Shown: in pieces, positions 13,647 to 20,679 of the stretch
Layout: each line of letters begins with the position of its first letter
Position numbering within the stretch: position 1 is the stretch's first letter
Assembly: GCA_002329295.1 (NCBI GenBank)
Contig: DCTT01000022.1
Span: 1-22,803, forward strand
Length of the DNA: 22,803 nucleotides
Source of the DNA: Eubacteriaceae bacterium UBA1433
GTDB taxonomy: Bacteria; Bacillota; Clostridia; Eubacteriales; UBA1433
Reading direction: 5' to 3'
The notes under the pieces: generated by a model
The model's database searches: none
The model's input: the letters and a program-made list of their open reading frames with translations, nothing else
What the model was told of the DNA's origin: nothing
Program-made: the position numbers and the translations under genes

Positions 13647-15974
13647 TTTTTCTCCTTTCGGTGATAAAATATCCGCATTGGTTGCATGAACAGGCGTGGT
13701 TGATTTTGGAAAAACAGGATGAAAAAATTGTAATCGCAGTGCGTTGGTTACAACAAAAATACTGCTAAGACTCATGGCGCCGGCAGCAATCATCGGGTTA
13801 AGCGTCCAGCCCCAAAGCGGAAAAAAGACACCGGCGGCAAGAGGAATGCCCAAGGCATTGTAAAAAAACGCCCAAAACAAATTTTGTTTAATATTGGAAA
13901 TCGTTGCCTTGCTCAAAGCTATAGCCGTTAAAACATCGGTTATATCGTTTTTTACCAAGACAATATCGGCGGAGTCAATGGCAATATCGCTTCCGGCGCC
14001 GATGGCGATGCCTACGTTTGCCCGTGCAAGAGCCGGTGCATCGTTAATGCCGTCGCCTACCATGGCAACATGTCGGCCTTGTTTTTGAAGGTTGCGCACA
14101 TGGGCTTCTTTGTCTTGGGGCAAAACCTCTGCAACGGCTATATCGATATCCAACTGTTTTTGGATGGATAAAGCAGTTTTTTCATTGTCGCCGGTAAGCA
14201 TGATCACTTCGATGCCCATTGATTTTAGTTGTTGAACAGCTTGTTTGCTCGTAGGTTTTATCGTGTCGGCTACAGCTATAATACCCAAAATATTCTTGTC
14301 ATCGGCAAAATAAAGAGGTGTTTTGCCTTCTTCGGCAAAGACATCCGCCGTCTTTTCCAATGCAGAAAAAGAGATGTTTTGTTCTCGCAAAAAAGCGGCG
14401 TTGCCCGCTGAGTATCTTATTTCATCGAGGATTGCCGAAAGTCCTTTGCCGGGATATGCTTGAAAGTTTTGGGTTTCTTTGATGGGGATAGAATGCTCTT
14501 TCGCATAAGATAAAACAGCCTGTGCCAAGGGATGTTCGGAGGAGGCTTCCAGCGAAGCGGCGATTTGCAAAAGCTGTCTTTGAGAAATGTTTTTGGCTGT
14601 AATGACATCAGTAACTCTGGGGCTGCCTTCGGTAAGGGTTCCCGTTTTGTCCAGTATGACAGTATCAATGCGATGCGTGTTTTCCAAAGCTTCGGCAGAT
14701 TTGATTAAAATGCCGTTGGAAGCGCCTTTTCCGGTGCCGACCATAATTGCGACAGGGGTTGCCAGCCCGAGGGCACAGGGGCAGGAAATCACTAAAACGG
14801 AAATGCCGACAGACAGAGCAAAATTGAATTCGGCACCTGCAATAAGCCAGACGACAGTAGCAGTCAGGGCAATGAAGATAACGACAGGCACAAAAATACC
14901 GCTGATTTTATCTGCGAGTTTTGATATGGGCGTTTTGGAAGAAGAGGCCTCTTCCACAAGTTGTATAATTTGCGAAAGGGTGGTGTCGGCACCGACCTTT
15001 TGTGCGCGAACTTTCAAAGCGCCTGTTTTATTGATTGTCGCTGAGAGCACACTGTCTCCCGCATTCTTTTGTACAGGGATGCTTTCTCCGGTGATGGCGG
15101 ACTGATCAACAGTGCTGCTGCCTTCAATGATGATGCCGTCCACGGCAATGGATTGACCGGGCTTCACGAAAAGAATATCGCCGATGACAATATCGTCGGC
15201 GGAGATTTCAACTTCTTTACCGTCGCGTAGGAGTGTGACGGTTTTCGGTGCCAGATCCATGAGTTTTTCGATGGCTTGTGTGGTTTTGCTTTTGCTGCGC
15301 GATTCTAAATATTTGCCCAATGTAATCAGTGTGAGAATCATGGCGGCGGACTCAAAATACAGATTCATGGAATATTTTGCGACAAGATCATATTGAACGG
15401 TGCCGAGGCTATGTCCGATGACAAAGATAGCGTAGATGCCATACAGCAGTGCGGCAGAAGAACCGATTGCAATCAAAGAATCCATGTTGGGAGTGCGATT
15501 AAAAAGAGCGCGAAAGCCGGACTGATAATAGTTGCGGTTGATATAGACAATCGGCAATGTAAGGAGAAATTGGGCCAATGCAAAGGTGACAGCATGAGTT
15601 ATGTCGTGCGCCCAATCCAAAAACGGCCAAGAAAACATATGACCCATGGAAAGATACATTAACGGAATCAAAAAAGAAAAGGAAGCAAATAGTCGTATCT
15701 TCATAGAGCCTATTTCCTGTTCAATAGTTCGTGTGGATACAGAAGTTGAAGATGCAGGTTTAAAAGCAGGCAAAGAAGCAGTATAGCCTGTCTTGAGAAC
15801 CGCGGAAATAATTTGAGAAGAATCTATCTGTTCATGATTATATTCTACGATCATGCTGTTTGTAAGCAAATTTACATCAACATGATGTACTCCCTTCAGT
15901 GCAGAGACGGTTTTTGAGATCCGTGCAGAACAGGCGGAACATGTCATGCCGGTAATTTGGAATTTTTGTTTCAT
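13401..15974 (-). CDS. copA: Copper-exporting P1B-type ATPase CopA with fused C-terminal CopZ domain
   Basis: An 857-residue Cu(I) efflux pump. An N-terminal metal-binding HMA domain has GMTCSAC (C12, C15). The membrane part has the ion site CPC (398-400) with YN (705-706) and MSLSS (734-738), which marks Cu(I) specificity. The cytoplasmic domains carry TGES (295-298), the phosphorylated D442 in DKTGT, the HP motif at 481-482 and GDGINDAP. After about residue 756 a linker leads to a second HMA domain, with GMSCNHC at C790 and C793, that resembles a whole CopZ chaperone. M777 begins that domain and has its own ribosome site. ATG 15974 follows GGGAGG. The gene is first in a copA-csoR operon. 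Confidence 0.96.
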   Translation of the reverse strand: MKQKFQITGMTCSACSARISKTVSALKGVHHVDVNLLTNSMIVEYNHEQIDSSQIISAVLKTGYTASLPAFKPASSTSVSTRTIEQEIGSMKIRLFASFSFLIPLMYLSMGHMFSWPFLDWAHDITHAVTFALAQFLLTLPIVYINRNYYQSGFRALFNRTPNMDSLIAIGSSAALLYGIYAIFVIGHSLGTVQYDLVAKYSMNLYFESAAMILTLITLGKYLESRSKSKTTQAIEKLMDLAPKTVTLLRDGKEVEISADDIVIGDILFVKPGQSIAVDGIIIEGSSTVDQSAITGESIPVQKNAGDSVLSATINKTGALKVRAQKVGADTTLSQIIQLVEEASSSKTPISKLADKISGIFVPVVIFIALTATVVWLIAGAEFNFALSVGISVLVISCPCALGLATPVAIMVGTGKGASNGILIKSAEALENTHRIDTVILDKTGTLTEGSPRVTDVITAKNISQRQLLQIAASLEASSEHPLAQAVLSYAKEHSIPIKETQNFQAYPGKGLSAILDEIRYSAGNAAFLREQNISFSALEKTADVFAEEGKTPLYFADDKNILGIIAVADTIKPTSKQAVQQLKSMGIEVIMLTGDNEKTALSIQKQLDIDIAVAEVLPQDKEAHVRNLQKQGRHVAMVGDGINDAPALARANVGIAIGAGSDIAIDSADIVLVKNDITDVLTAIALSKATISNIKQNLFWAFFYNALGIPLAAGVFFPLWGWTLNPMIAAGAMSLSSIFVVTNALRLQFFHPVFPKSTTPVHATNADILSPKGEKMNTNKTMYVKGMSCNHCKAAVEKALGALDGVDAEVNLKEEIVQIALSQPVENLRLIQAVTDAGYEVVSIENKTMEVYHESR

Positions 15975-15997
15975 AAAAACCTCCCGACAAGAATACT

Positions 15998-16017
15998 ATA
16001 CCCAAGGTGGGGTGTAT
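15998..16017 (-). promoter_or_regulatory. CsoR-like operator of the copA-csoR operon
   Basis: On the plus strand this reads ATACCCAAGG then TGGGGTGTAT. It is an imperfect dyad with outer ATAC/GTAT and inner C- and G-rich tracts, the form of known CsoR boxes (TACCC and GGGTA halves). It lies just downstream of the copA -10 box, where a bound repressor would block transcription. No other copy is seen in the window. Confidence 0.65.
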
Positions 16018-16021
16018 TATT

Positions 16022-16050
16022 TCTATATCACAGTATATAAAACATGTCAA
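16022..16050 (-). promoter_or_regulatory. Promoter of copA-csoR
   Basis: Reading the minus strand, TTGACA (16050-16045) and TATAGA (16027-16022) are separated by 17 bp. The -35 is perfect consensus. The copA ATG lies about 48 bp below the -10, with the CsoR-like box in between. Confidence 0.8.
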
Positions 16051-16152
16051 GTAATTTTCCTTCGTCCTGAAGCAAAAATTGGAAGAAAGATTAGAGTGAC
16101 AGGTGGCTATGTAATTTTATGAGTATTCTATGTATAATCATTTAGAAATATC

Positions 16153-16181
16153 TTGATATTTGAATTTTGATAGGGTATTAT
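16153..16181 (+). promoter_or_regulatory. Promoter of the 209-aa protein / peptide / HD-GYP / DUF5317 operon
   Basis: TTGATA (16153-16158) and TATTAT (16176-16181), spacer 17 bp, lie 37 bp above the ATG of the first gene. This is the only good promoter candidate for the four plus-strand genes that follow. It is divergent from the copA promoter, about 100 bp away. No other clear regulatory site is seen in the 243-bp intergenic region. Confidence 0.6.
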
Positions 16182-16217
16182 AGTTTTTAAGTCTTGGTTC
16201 GTTGGAAGGATATATCT

Positions 16218-16847
16218 ATGACAAACCATTACAAAAAATACAGTTCTCTGTTGCGTAAATTAGATGGGGTCATGAACGTAAAATTTGTCGATGATGCAGA
16301 AGGAAAACTGATTGAATTGCATGTGCTCGCCAATCAATCGGTACATCCTAAACAATTGGCGCGCAATATTCAATCTGCATTGCTTTCAAAATTTGACTTT
16401 GCTGTGGATCATAAGATTATCAGCATTGCGCAAATTGAAAGCGACTTGGTTTTAAAACCGGAACGGTTGCGGCTGGAAGCGTTGAATTTGCGCTATACTG
16501 CAGAAGAACAAGTACAAGTTACGGTGGAATTGTCAAAAGAAGGGCAAATCTTTACAGGAAGTGAGACGGCAAATGCAAATGACGGAGAAGTGATGACAGC
16601 TATTGCCGTGGCCACTTTGTCTGCTATTCATGATTATACAAAAAAGGCATATTTTAAATTGGTGAAGATTCATACAGATTTGTTGTATGAACACCAAATT
16701 CTGGTCAGTGTTGTATCTTGCAGAGAAGACAATCGAGAAGAAATGCTTATTGGCACATGCTTTATTCGGACGGATATCAACAGTGCGGTAATCAAATCAG
16801 TGCTTGATGCTGTAAACAGAAGACTCGCTCTGTTGCAGTCGATGTGA
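16218..16847 (+). CDS. Conserved protein of unknown function, first gene of the HD-GYP operon
   Basis: A 209-residue soluble protein with no signal peptide, membrane segment or catalytic motif I recognise. Residues 10-75 form an alpha/beta-looking unit (VMNVKFVDDAEGKLIELHVLA, then HPKQLARNIQSAL, then KIISIAQIE). A pattern of this kind occurs in uncharacterised proteins of Gram-positive bacteria, but this is from memory and unverified. Residues 80-209 form a second alternating strand/helix unit. ATG 16218 lies seven bases from AAGGA (16206-16210); a TTG at 16194 would precede that site. Its TGA is the first triplet of the 26-bp inverted repeat, and the next genes follow on the same strand without a terminator. 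I infer a role linked to the HD-GYP protein. Confidence 0.8.
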   Translation: MTNHYKKYSSLLRKLDGVMNVKFVDDAEGKLIELHVLANQSVHPKQLARNIQSALLSKFDFAVDHKIISIAQIESDLVLKPERLRLEALNLRYTAEEQVQVTVELSKEGQIFTGSETANANDGEVMTAIAVATLSAIHDYTKKAYFKLVKIHTDLLYEHQILVSVVSCREDNREEMLIGTCFIRTDINSAVIKSVLDAVNRRLALLQSM

Positions 16848-16899
16848 TAACAGTGTAGTAAACCCGAACAAAAATAATTATTTTTTCAGCGAAGCGAAA

Positions 16900-16944
16900 T
16901 AGCCTAATTATTAGCGGAGATTAGAGACCACTATAAGGAGGCTA
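16900..16944 (+). promoter_or_regulatory. Possible ribosome-site-sequestering pairing in the peptide gene leader
   Basis: TAGCCT (16900-16905) is complementary to AGGCTA (16939-16944), which overlaps the end of the AAGGAG ribosome site and the first ATG of the peptide gene. An upstream pair, AATAATTA (16873-16880) with TAATTATT (16905-16912), competes for part of the same sequence. Two exclusive folds could therefore hide or free the ribosome site. No known riboswitch consensus is seen. Confidence 0.4.
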
Positions 16945-16946
16945 TG

Positions 16947-17030
16947 ATGAACAAGGCAAAAGTATACTCAGTTTTAGGCACCATCGCCAGCTTCTTGATC
17001 ATGAGCGGTGCTTTGCTAAAATGGAGATAA
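16947..17030 (+). CDS. 27-residue putative membrane peptide
   Basis: A short open frame with a strong ribosome site: AAGGAG (16935-16940) lies six bases before ATG 16947. A second ATG at 16944 is too close. The peptide starts MNKAKVYSVLGTI, continues with a hydrophobic core including SFLIMSG, and ends ALLKWR. It is thus a single potential membrane helix with positive ends. There is no cysteine, no leader-cleavage motif and no obvious toxin partner. It sits between the 209-residue protein and the HD-GYP gene, inside the 26-bp inverted repeat. It might be a membrane-bound regulator or ligand of the HD-GYP protein, or a leader peptide. I do not recognise a family. Confidence 0.65.
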   Translation: MNKAKVYSVLGTIASFLIMSGALLKWR

Positions 17031-17099
17031 AATAAAGATAAAATAGCATGAAATGTTCGGGTTTACTGCACTGTTATCAACGTAGAAGAAGGAGGTTTT

Positions 17100-18407
17100 A
17101 TGAAACTGTCGAAGAAATTGTATTGTTATGCAGTTATTGCTGTAGGTACGGCGATAGGGATTGTATCTGTATACAATGCAGTCTTGTATTTAGCTTCTTC
17201 GGCAAATTTGACGAAAGATATTATCTCGTTGATTTTGTTGTGGGCGATGCAAATTATTTGCAATTGCTTGCCGGTTTATATCAGCAAAAATCTTACAATT
17301 GATATGACGTTTATGGTCATTGTCGCTATTGTCATGACGCAAGGGGTCTTCTTGGCGATTTTTGTCATTATTCTTGCGGCGCCGTTTTATTTTGAACGCG
17401 ATTTAAAGACGGGACATGTGTATCATACTTTTAATATGCCGCCGATTAAAACATTATTTAATCTGGCAAATTTTATTATTTCTACCTATTGTGGCGGGCT
17501 GGTGTTTAAAGCGTTGGGCGGGCAGGCAGGTGTCTTGACACTTCCGCAAGTATTATTGCCTTATTTCGGATTTGTCATAATGATGATTATTGTCAATATG
17601 TTTTTATTAATGATATTGTTTCATCTTGAAAACGGGGAAAAACTTACTACTTTCTTGTTTTCTACTTTACGTACGATTTTTTTGAATATGATTGCGGCCG
17701 CGCCAATCGGGTTTTTCTTTGCGTTACTTCTAAATATGAATAACGGAGTATATCTATCATTTTTATTTTTAATCCCGTTTATGTTGGCTCGCTATGCCTT
17801 TATATTGTATATCCGAAGCAAAGCGCAGTTTGAAGAAATGTTAAGAGCCTTTGCCAAAACCATAGAATTGAAAGATCCTTATACCGTTGGTCATTCGCAG
17901 CGAGTGGAAAAATACAGTATTGCTATTGCAAAACAAATGAACTTGTCAGCGGCGCAGATAGAAAAGCTTAAAGTAGCTGCCTTATTGCACGATATTGGCA
18001 AAATAGGCATCGAAGATAATATTTTAAACAAAAAATGTGAGTTGACGAAAGAAGAGAAAGAAAAAATTCAATTGCACCCTCAAAACGGCGTTATAATTCT
18101 GCAAAATGTGTCAATGGACAAAGACATTTTGAAGATGATTTATCAGCATCATGAACGGTATGATGGAAAAGGATATCCTGAAACAGCGGAGAAAGAAAGT
18201 GTGTTAATCGAATCGTTTATTATTTCGGTGGCAGATGCTTATGATGCGCTGACGAGCAATCGGCCTTATCGCGACGGCATGTCACCTCAGGAAGCACGGG
18301 AAGAAATATTAAAAGAAAAGGGCGTGCAGTTTCACCCTGAAGTGGTGGATGCCTTTTTGCAGGCAAAAGATAAAATACTAGAAATCTACAGACAAGAAAA
18401 AGAATAG
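17100..18407 (+). CDS. Membrane-anchored HD-GYP domain phosphodiesterase
   Basis: A 435-residue protein. Residues 1-240 hold about seven hydrophobic segments (near 8-30, 42-60, 68-95, 118-135, 150-175, 190-212, 217-237), probably a membrane sensor. Residues 245-430 form an HD-GYP domain: H265 (GHSQRV), H297-D298 (LLHDIGKIG), H326, H350-H351 (HHERYDGKGYP, with GYP at 358-360) and D379 (VADAYDALT). All metal ligands and the GYP signature are present. Such domains hydrolyse c-di-GMP, and in some cases related cyclic dinucleotides. AAGGAGG (17089-17095) lies four bases before the ATG. A signal sensed in the membrane is expected but unknown. The next gene starts 32 bp downstream. Confidence 0.93.
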   Translation: MKLSKKLYCYAVIAVGTAIGIVSVYNAVLYLASSANLTKDIISLILLWAMQIICNCLPVYISKNLTIDMTFMVIVAIVMTQGVFLAIFVIILAAPFYFERDLKTGHVYHTFNMPPIKTLFNLANFIISTYCGGLVFKALGGQAGVLTLPQVLLPYFGFVIMMIIVNMFLLMILFHLENGEKLTTFLFSTLRTIFLNMIAAAPIGFFFALLLNMNNGVYLSFLFLIPFMLARYAFILYIRSKAQFEEMLRAFAKTIELKDPYTVGHSQRVEKYSIAIAKQMNLSAAQIEKLKVAALLHDIGKIGIEDNILNKKCELTKEEKEKIQLHPQNGVIILQNVSMDKDILKMIYQHHERYDGKGYPETAEKESVLIESFIISVADAYDALTSNRPYRDGMSPQEAREEILKEKGVQFHPEVVDAFLQAKDKILEIYRQEKE

Positions 18408-18439
18408 AAAAAGAAAATGCGAACAATGGAGAGCAGTCG

Positions 18440-19000
18440 GTGTTTTTTGGATTTTTTATTGTAGCGGGAATCATCGTTGGCTACTTGGCGGGAGGGAGAC
18501 TTTCTAATTTTCAATATGTACGCATCCGCCTGATTTGGCTGATATTTACCGCTGTGGTTCTTCGGCTTATTTTGAAATATCTGGGATTTGTTCAAGCAGG
18601 TGTATTAGTTGGGGATATCATCATTTTGGTGTTTTTGATTGCAAATCTGCGAGAAAACAGGGCGTTTCTTTTGGCCGGAATCGGTTTTTTTGCCAATGTT
18701 ATCGTCATCGTTCTGAATAAGTTTGCCATGCCGGTTGGATATCGTATTCAGCAACTGCCGGTTTATGCAAAGACTTATCAAATGTTGCTCAACGGAGAAA
18801 TACCGGGATACGTTTTGGCAAATGAAAGCACAAAATGTTATTTTTTGGCGGACATATTCTATTTTCCACTTTATCCAAAGGTGGGTTTTTTTAGTATAGG
18901 CGATATTATCTTGGGCATAGGAGGAATGCTTTGCATCATCCTTTTTATGAAAAAAGAACCGATAAAAGCGACAAGCATCGATACGCAGACCAAGGTCTAA
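18440..19000 (+). CDS. DUF5317 family integral membrane protein
   Basis: A 186-residue protein with about five hydrophobic segments (near 2-18, 27-46, 52-70, 74-96, 146-170). The central loop with NKFAMPVGY, then LLNGEIPGYVLANESTKCYFLADIF and SIGDIILGIG matches the DUF5317 pattern as I recall it. The function of the family is unknown. The start is GTG 18440 with GGAG (18428-18431) eight bases upstream; no nearer ATG exists. It is last in the operon with the HD-GYP protein. Its stop codon overlaps that of the convergent pyrophosphatase gene by four bases, and no terminator lies between them. Confidence 0.85.
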   Translation: MFFGFFIVAGIIVGYLAGGRLSNFQYVRIRLIWLIFTAVVLRLILKYLGFVQAGVLVGDIIILVFLIANLRENRAFLLAGIGFFANVIVIVLNKFAMPVGYRIQQLPVYAKTYQMLLNGEIPGYVLANESTKCYFLADIFYFPLYPKVGFFSIGDIILGIGGMLCIILFMKKEPIKATSIDTQTKV

Positions 19001-20649
19001 AGTTGGTTAGCACGGGCAAGCAGTTCTGTTATTTTTGGTACAATTTGTTTCTTGCGTGAAACAATCCCGTTTACAGCAAAGGTATGCTCGTCTTTTAACG
19101 GATTAAATCCCTTAGCAACTAAGCCTTTCGGGCTTTCCGAGAACAACACTTCAGTTTCTTCATTTATAATATCGGTAAGAATCAGCATTACAATATAATA
19201 TTTTTTATCTTCTACAAGACTTTCGAGGTAATTAATCAGTGCAGGTTTGATTTTTCGTATTTCAGATAAACCCACCATATTGATTTGCCCAATTCCGATT
19301 TTTTTGCGATTTAATTGATATTCTTTGAAATCACTGTGCATAATTTCGGCAGGGGTCATGTTTTTGAGTGGTGAGCCTGCCATAAACATTTCTTGTGCAA
19401 AAGATTCACATTCAATTTGTGCAATGGCTGCAAGTTTGTTAGCTGTTTGTACATCAACATGGGTGCAAGTAGGAGAACGGAAAGCCACCGTGTCCGAGAG
19501 GATGGCTGCACACAAAATTCCTGCAATATCTTTGGGAATGGGAACAGCATTTTCTTCAAAGAGTTCTGTGATGATGGTGGCAGTGCTGCCCACGGGTTCG
19601 TTGCGATAAAAAATCGGGTAAGCAGTTTGGATATCTCCGATGCGGTGATGGTCTATTATTTCGATAATATCGGCTTCTTTAATTCCGGCAATGGATTGTG
19701 ATTGGTCACTATGATCAATCAAGATGATTTTTTTTCGTTGAAAATTGATTAAATGGTATCTGGAAATGAACCCTTTAAAATGGCCTGATGTATCCAGTAC
19801 AGGAAAGTTCTTATAGCGGTGTTGTTGCATTTTTTCTCGTACAGTATCTAAATAGTCGTCTTGTTCAAAGGAAAAAACTTCTTTTGTCATTGCCAAAGAG
19901 GCAGGTATACTTAAAAGAATCAAACGTGCCGTGGTAAACGTATCAAAAGGGGTTTGAATAATCCTGCAACAATATTGTTTTGCCAGGGTGAGAATATTTT
20001 TTTCGACTTTAGTTTGCAGGGTAAGTATGATGCAGGAGGCACCTAGCTCGATAGCACGTTGTTGCGTGTGGGCGCAATTGCCCAAAATGATAATATCCCC
20101 CGGCTCCAAATAGTATTCCAATTGTTTTGTGCTGACGTCTGCAACAAACACTTTATTAGGGGAGAAGGGTATTTTTTTTGTGTCAAAAAGAACTGTGGCT
20201 TGCAAAGTTTCTACGATGTTTTTAAATGGGGCAAAACGAATAGACAGGATATTTTTTTGAAAAACATCCATGTAGAGCTTTGCGATATCTGATGTGCTGA
20301 TTAGTCCGATGAGCATTTCTTTGTTGTCCACAACAGGTAGTGTGTCTATCGAAGTGGGCTCTAACAATTGCATGGCCTGAGCAAGAGAGGTTTTGACATT
20401 TACGGAAGTAGCCTCGTCCATGTCTAGATTCATTACCTGAGGTTTGACGGTAGACAAGTATTCAGGCTCGCTAAGATTAAAATAATCCAATACAAAAGCA
20501 GTTTCGCGATTAATTTTACCAATGCGATAGGCGACGGCATGTAGGCCTTGTTGCTGTTTGAGATAAGCATATGCAATCGCCGAGCAAATAGAATCTGTAT
20601 CAGGATTTTGATGACCAAAGATGTATATCGGTTCGTTTTTTGACGACAT
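18997..20649 (-). CDS. ppaC: Manganese-dependent (family II) inorganic pyrophosphatase with CBS and DRTGG domains
   Basis: A 550-residue CBS-PPase that hydrolyses pyrophosphate to phosphate in the cytoplasm. The DHH catalytic part is split by regulatory domains. The N-terminal metal motif is FGHQNPDTDS (11-20), followed by CBS1 (about 72-128), a DRTGG domain (about 135-250) and CBS2 (about 252-308). The catalytic part then resumes with D312-H313-S, DHH at 333-335 and the DHHA2 domain ending SRKKQIVP (531-538). The SRKKQ motif binds substrate. Family members of this build are regulated by adenine nucleotides, and diadenosine polyphosphates activate those with DRTGG. ATG 20649 follows GAGG. It is convergent with and overlaps DUF5317 by four bases, and lies 30 bp below the ABC ATPase gene. 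Confidence 0.95.
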   Translation of the reverse strand: MSSKNEPIYIFGHQNPDTDSICSAIAYAYLKQQQGLHAVAYRIGKINRETAFVLDYFNLSEPEYLSTVKPQVMNLDMDEATSVNVKTSLAQAMQLLEPTSIDTLPVVDNKEMLIGLISTSDIAKLYMDVFQKNILSIRFAPFKNIVETLQATVLFDTKKIPFSPNKVFVADVSTKQLEYYLEPGDIIILGNCAHTQQRAIELGASCIILTLQTKVEKNILTLAKQYCCRIIQTPFDTFTTARLILLSIPASLAMTKEVFSFEQDDYLDTVREKMQQHRYKNFPVLDTSGHFKGFISRYHLINFQRKKIILIDHSDQSQSIAGIKEADIIEIIDHHRIGDIQTAYPIFYRNEPVGSTATIITELFEENAVPIPKDIAGILCAAILSDTVAFRSPTCTHVDVQTANKLAAIAQIECESFAQEMFMAGSPLKNMTPAEIMHSDFKEYQLNRKKIGIGQINMVGLSEIRKIKPALINYLESLVEDKKYYIVMLILTDIINEETEVLFSESPKGLVAKGFNPLKDEHTFAVNGIVSRKKQIVPKITELLARANQL

Positions 20650-20679
20650 GCGATACCTCGAAAATAAATATAGTGAAAA

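Larger units (their letters stand above)
16845..17079 (+). repeat. 26-bp inverted repeat bracketing the small peptide gene
   Basis: The left arm (16845-16870, starting TGATAACAGTG, ending AAACCCGAACA) and the right arm (17054-17079, starting TGTTCGGGTTT, ending CACTGTTATCA) are reverse complements at 25 of 26 positions. The exception would be a U-G wobble in RNA. The 183-base interior holds the 27-codon gene. The left arm begins at the stop codon of the upstream gene, and the right arm ends nine bases before the HD-GYP ribosome site. I see no target-site duplication. It is either a large mRNA stem isolating the peptide gene or the ends of a small inserted element. Confidence 0.88.

Noticed and set aside
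15662..16217. CRISPR array, insertion sequence or prophage remnants in the intergenic regions
   Set aside because: No regularly spaced direct repeats, transposase fragments or integrase genes are visible here or elsewhere in the window.
16860..16946. c-di-GMP riboswitch before the peptide and HD-GYP genes
   Set aside because: An HD-GYP gene made this attractive, but the conserved GEMM-I and class II core sequences are not present.
16947..17030. AgrD-type cyclic lactone autoinducer peptide or type I toxin
   Set aside because: The peptide has no cysteine and no charged C-terminal tail, and no agrB-like protease or antisense antitoxin RNA is evident nearby.
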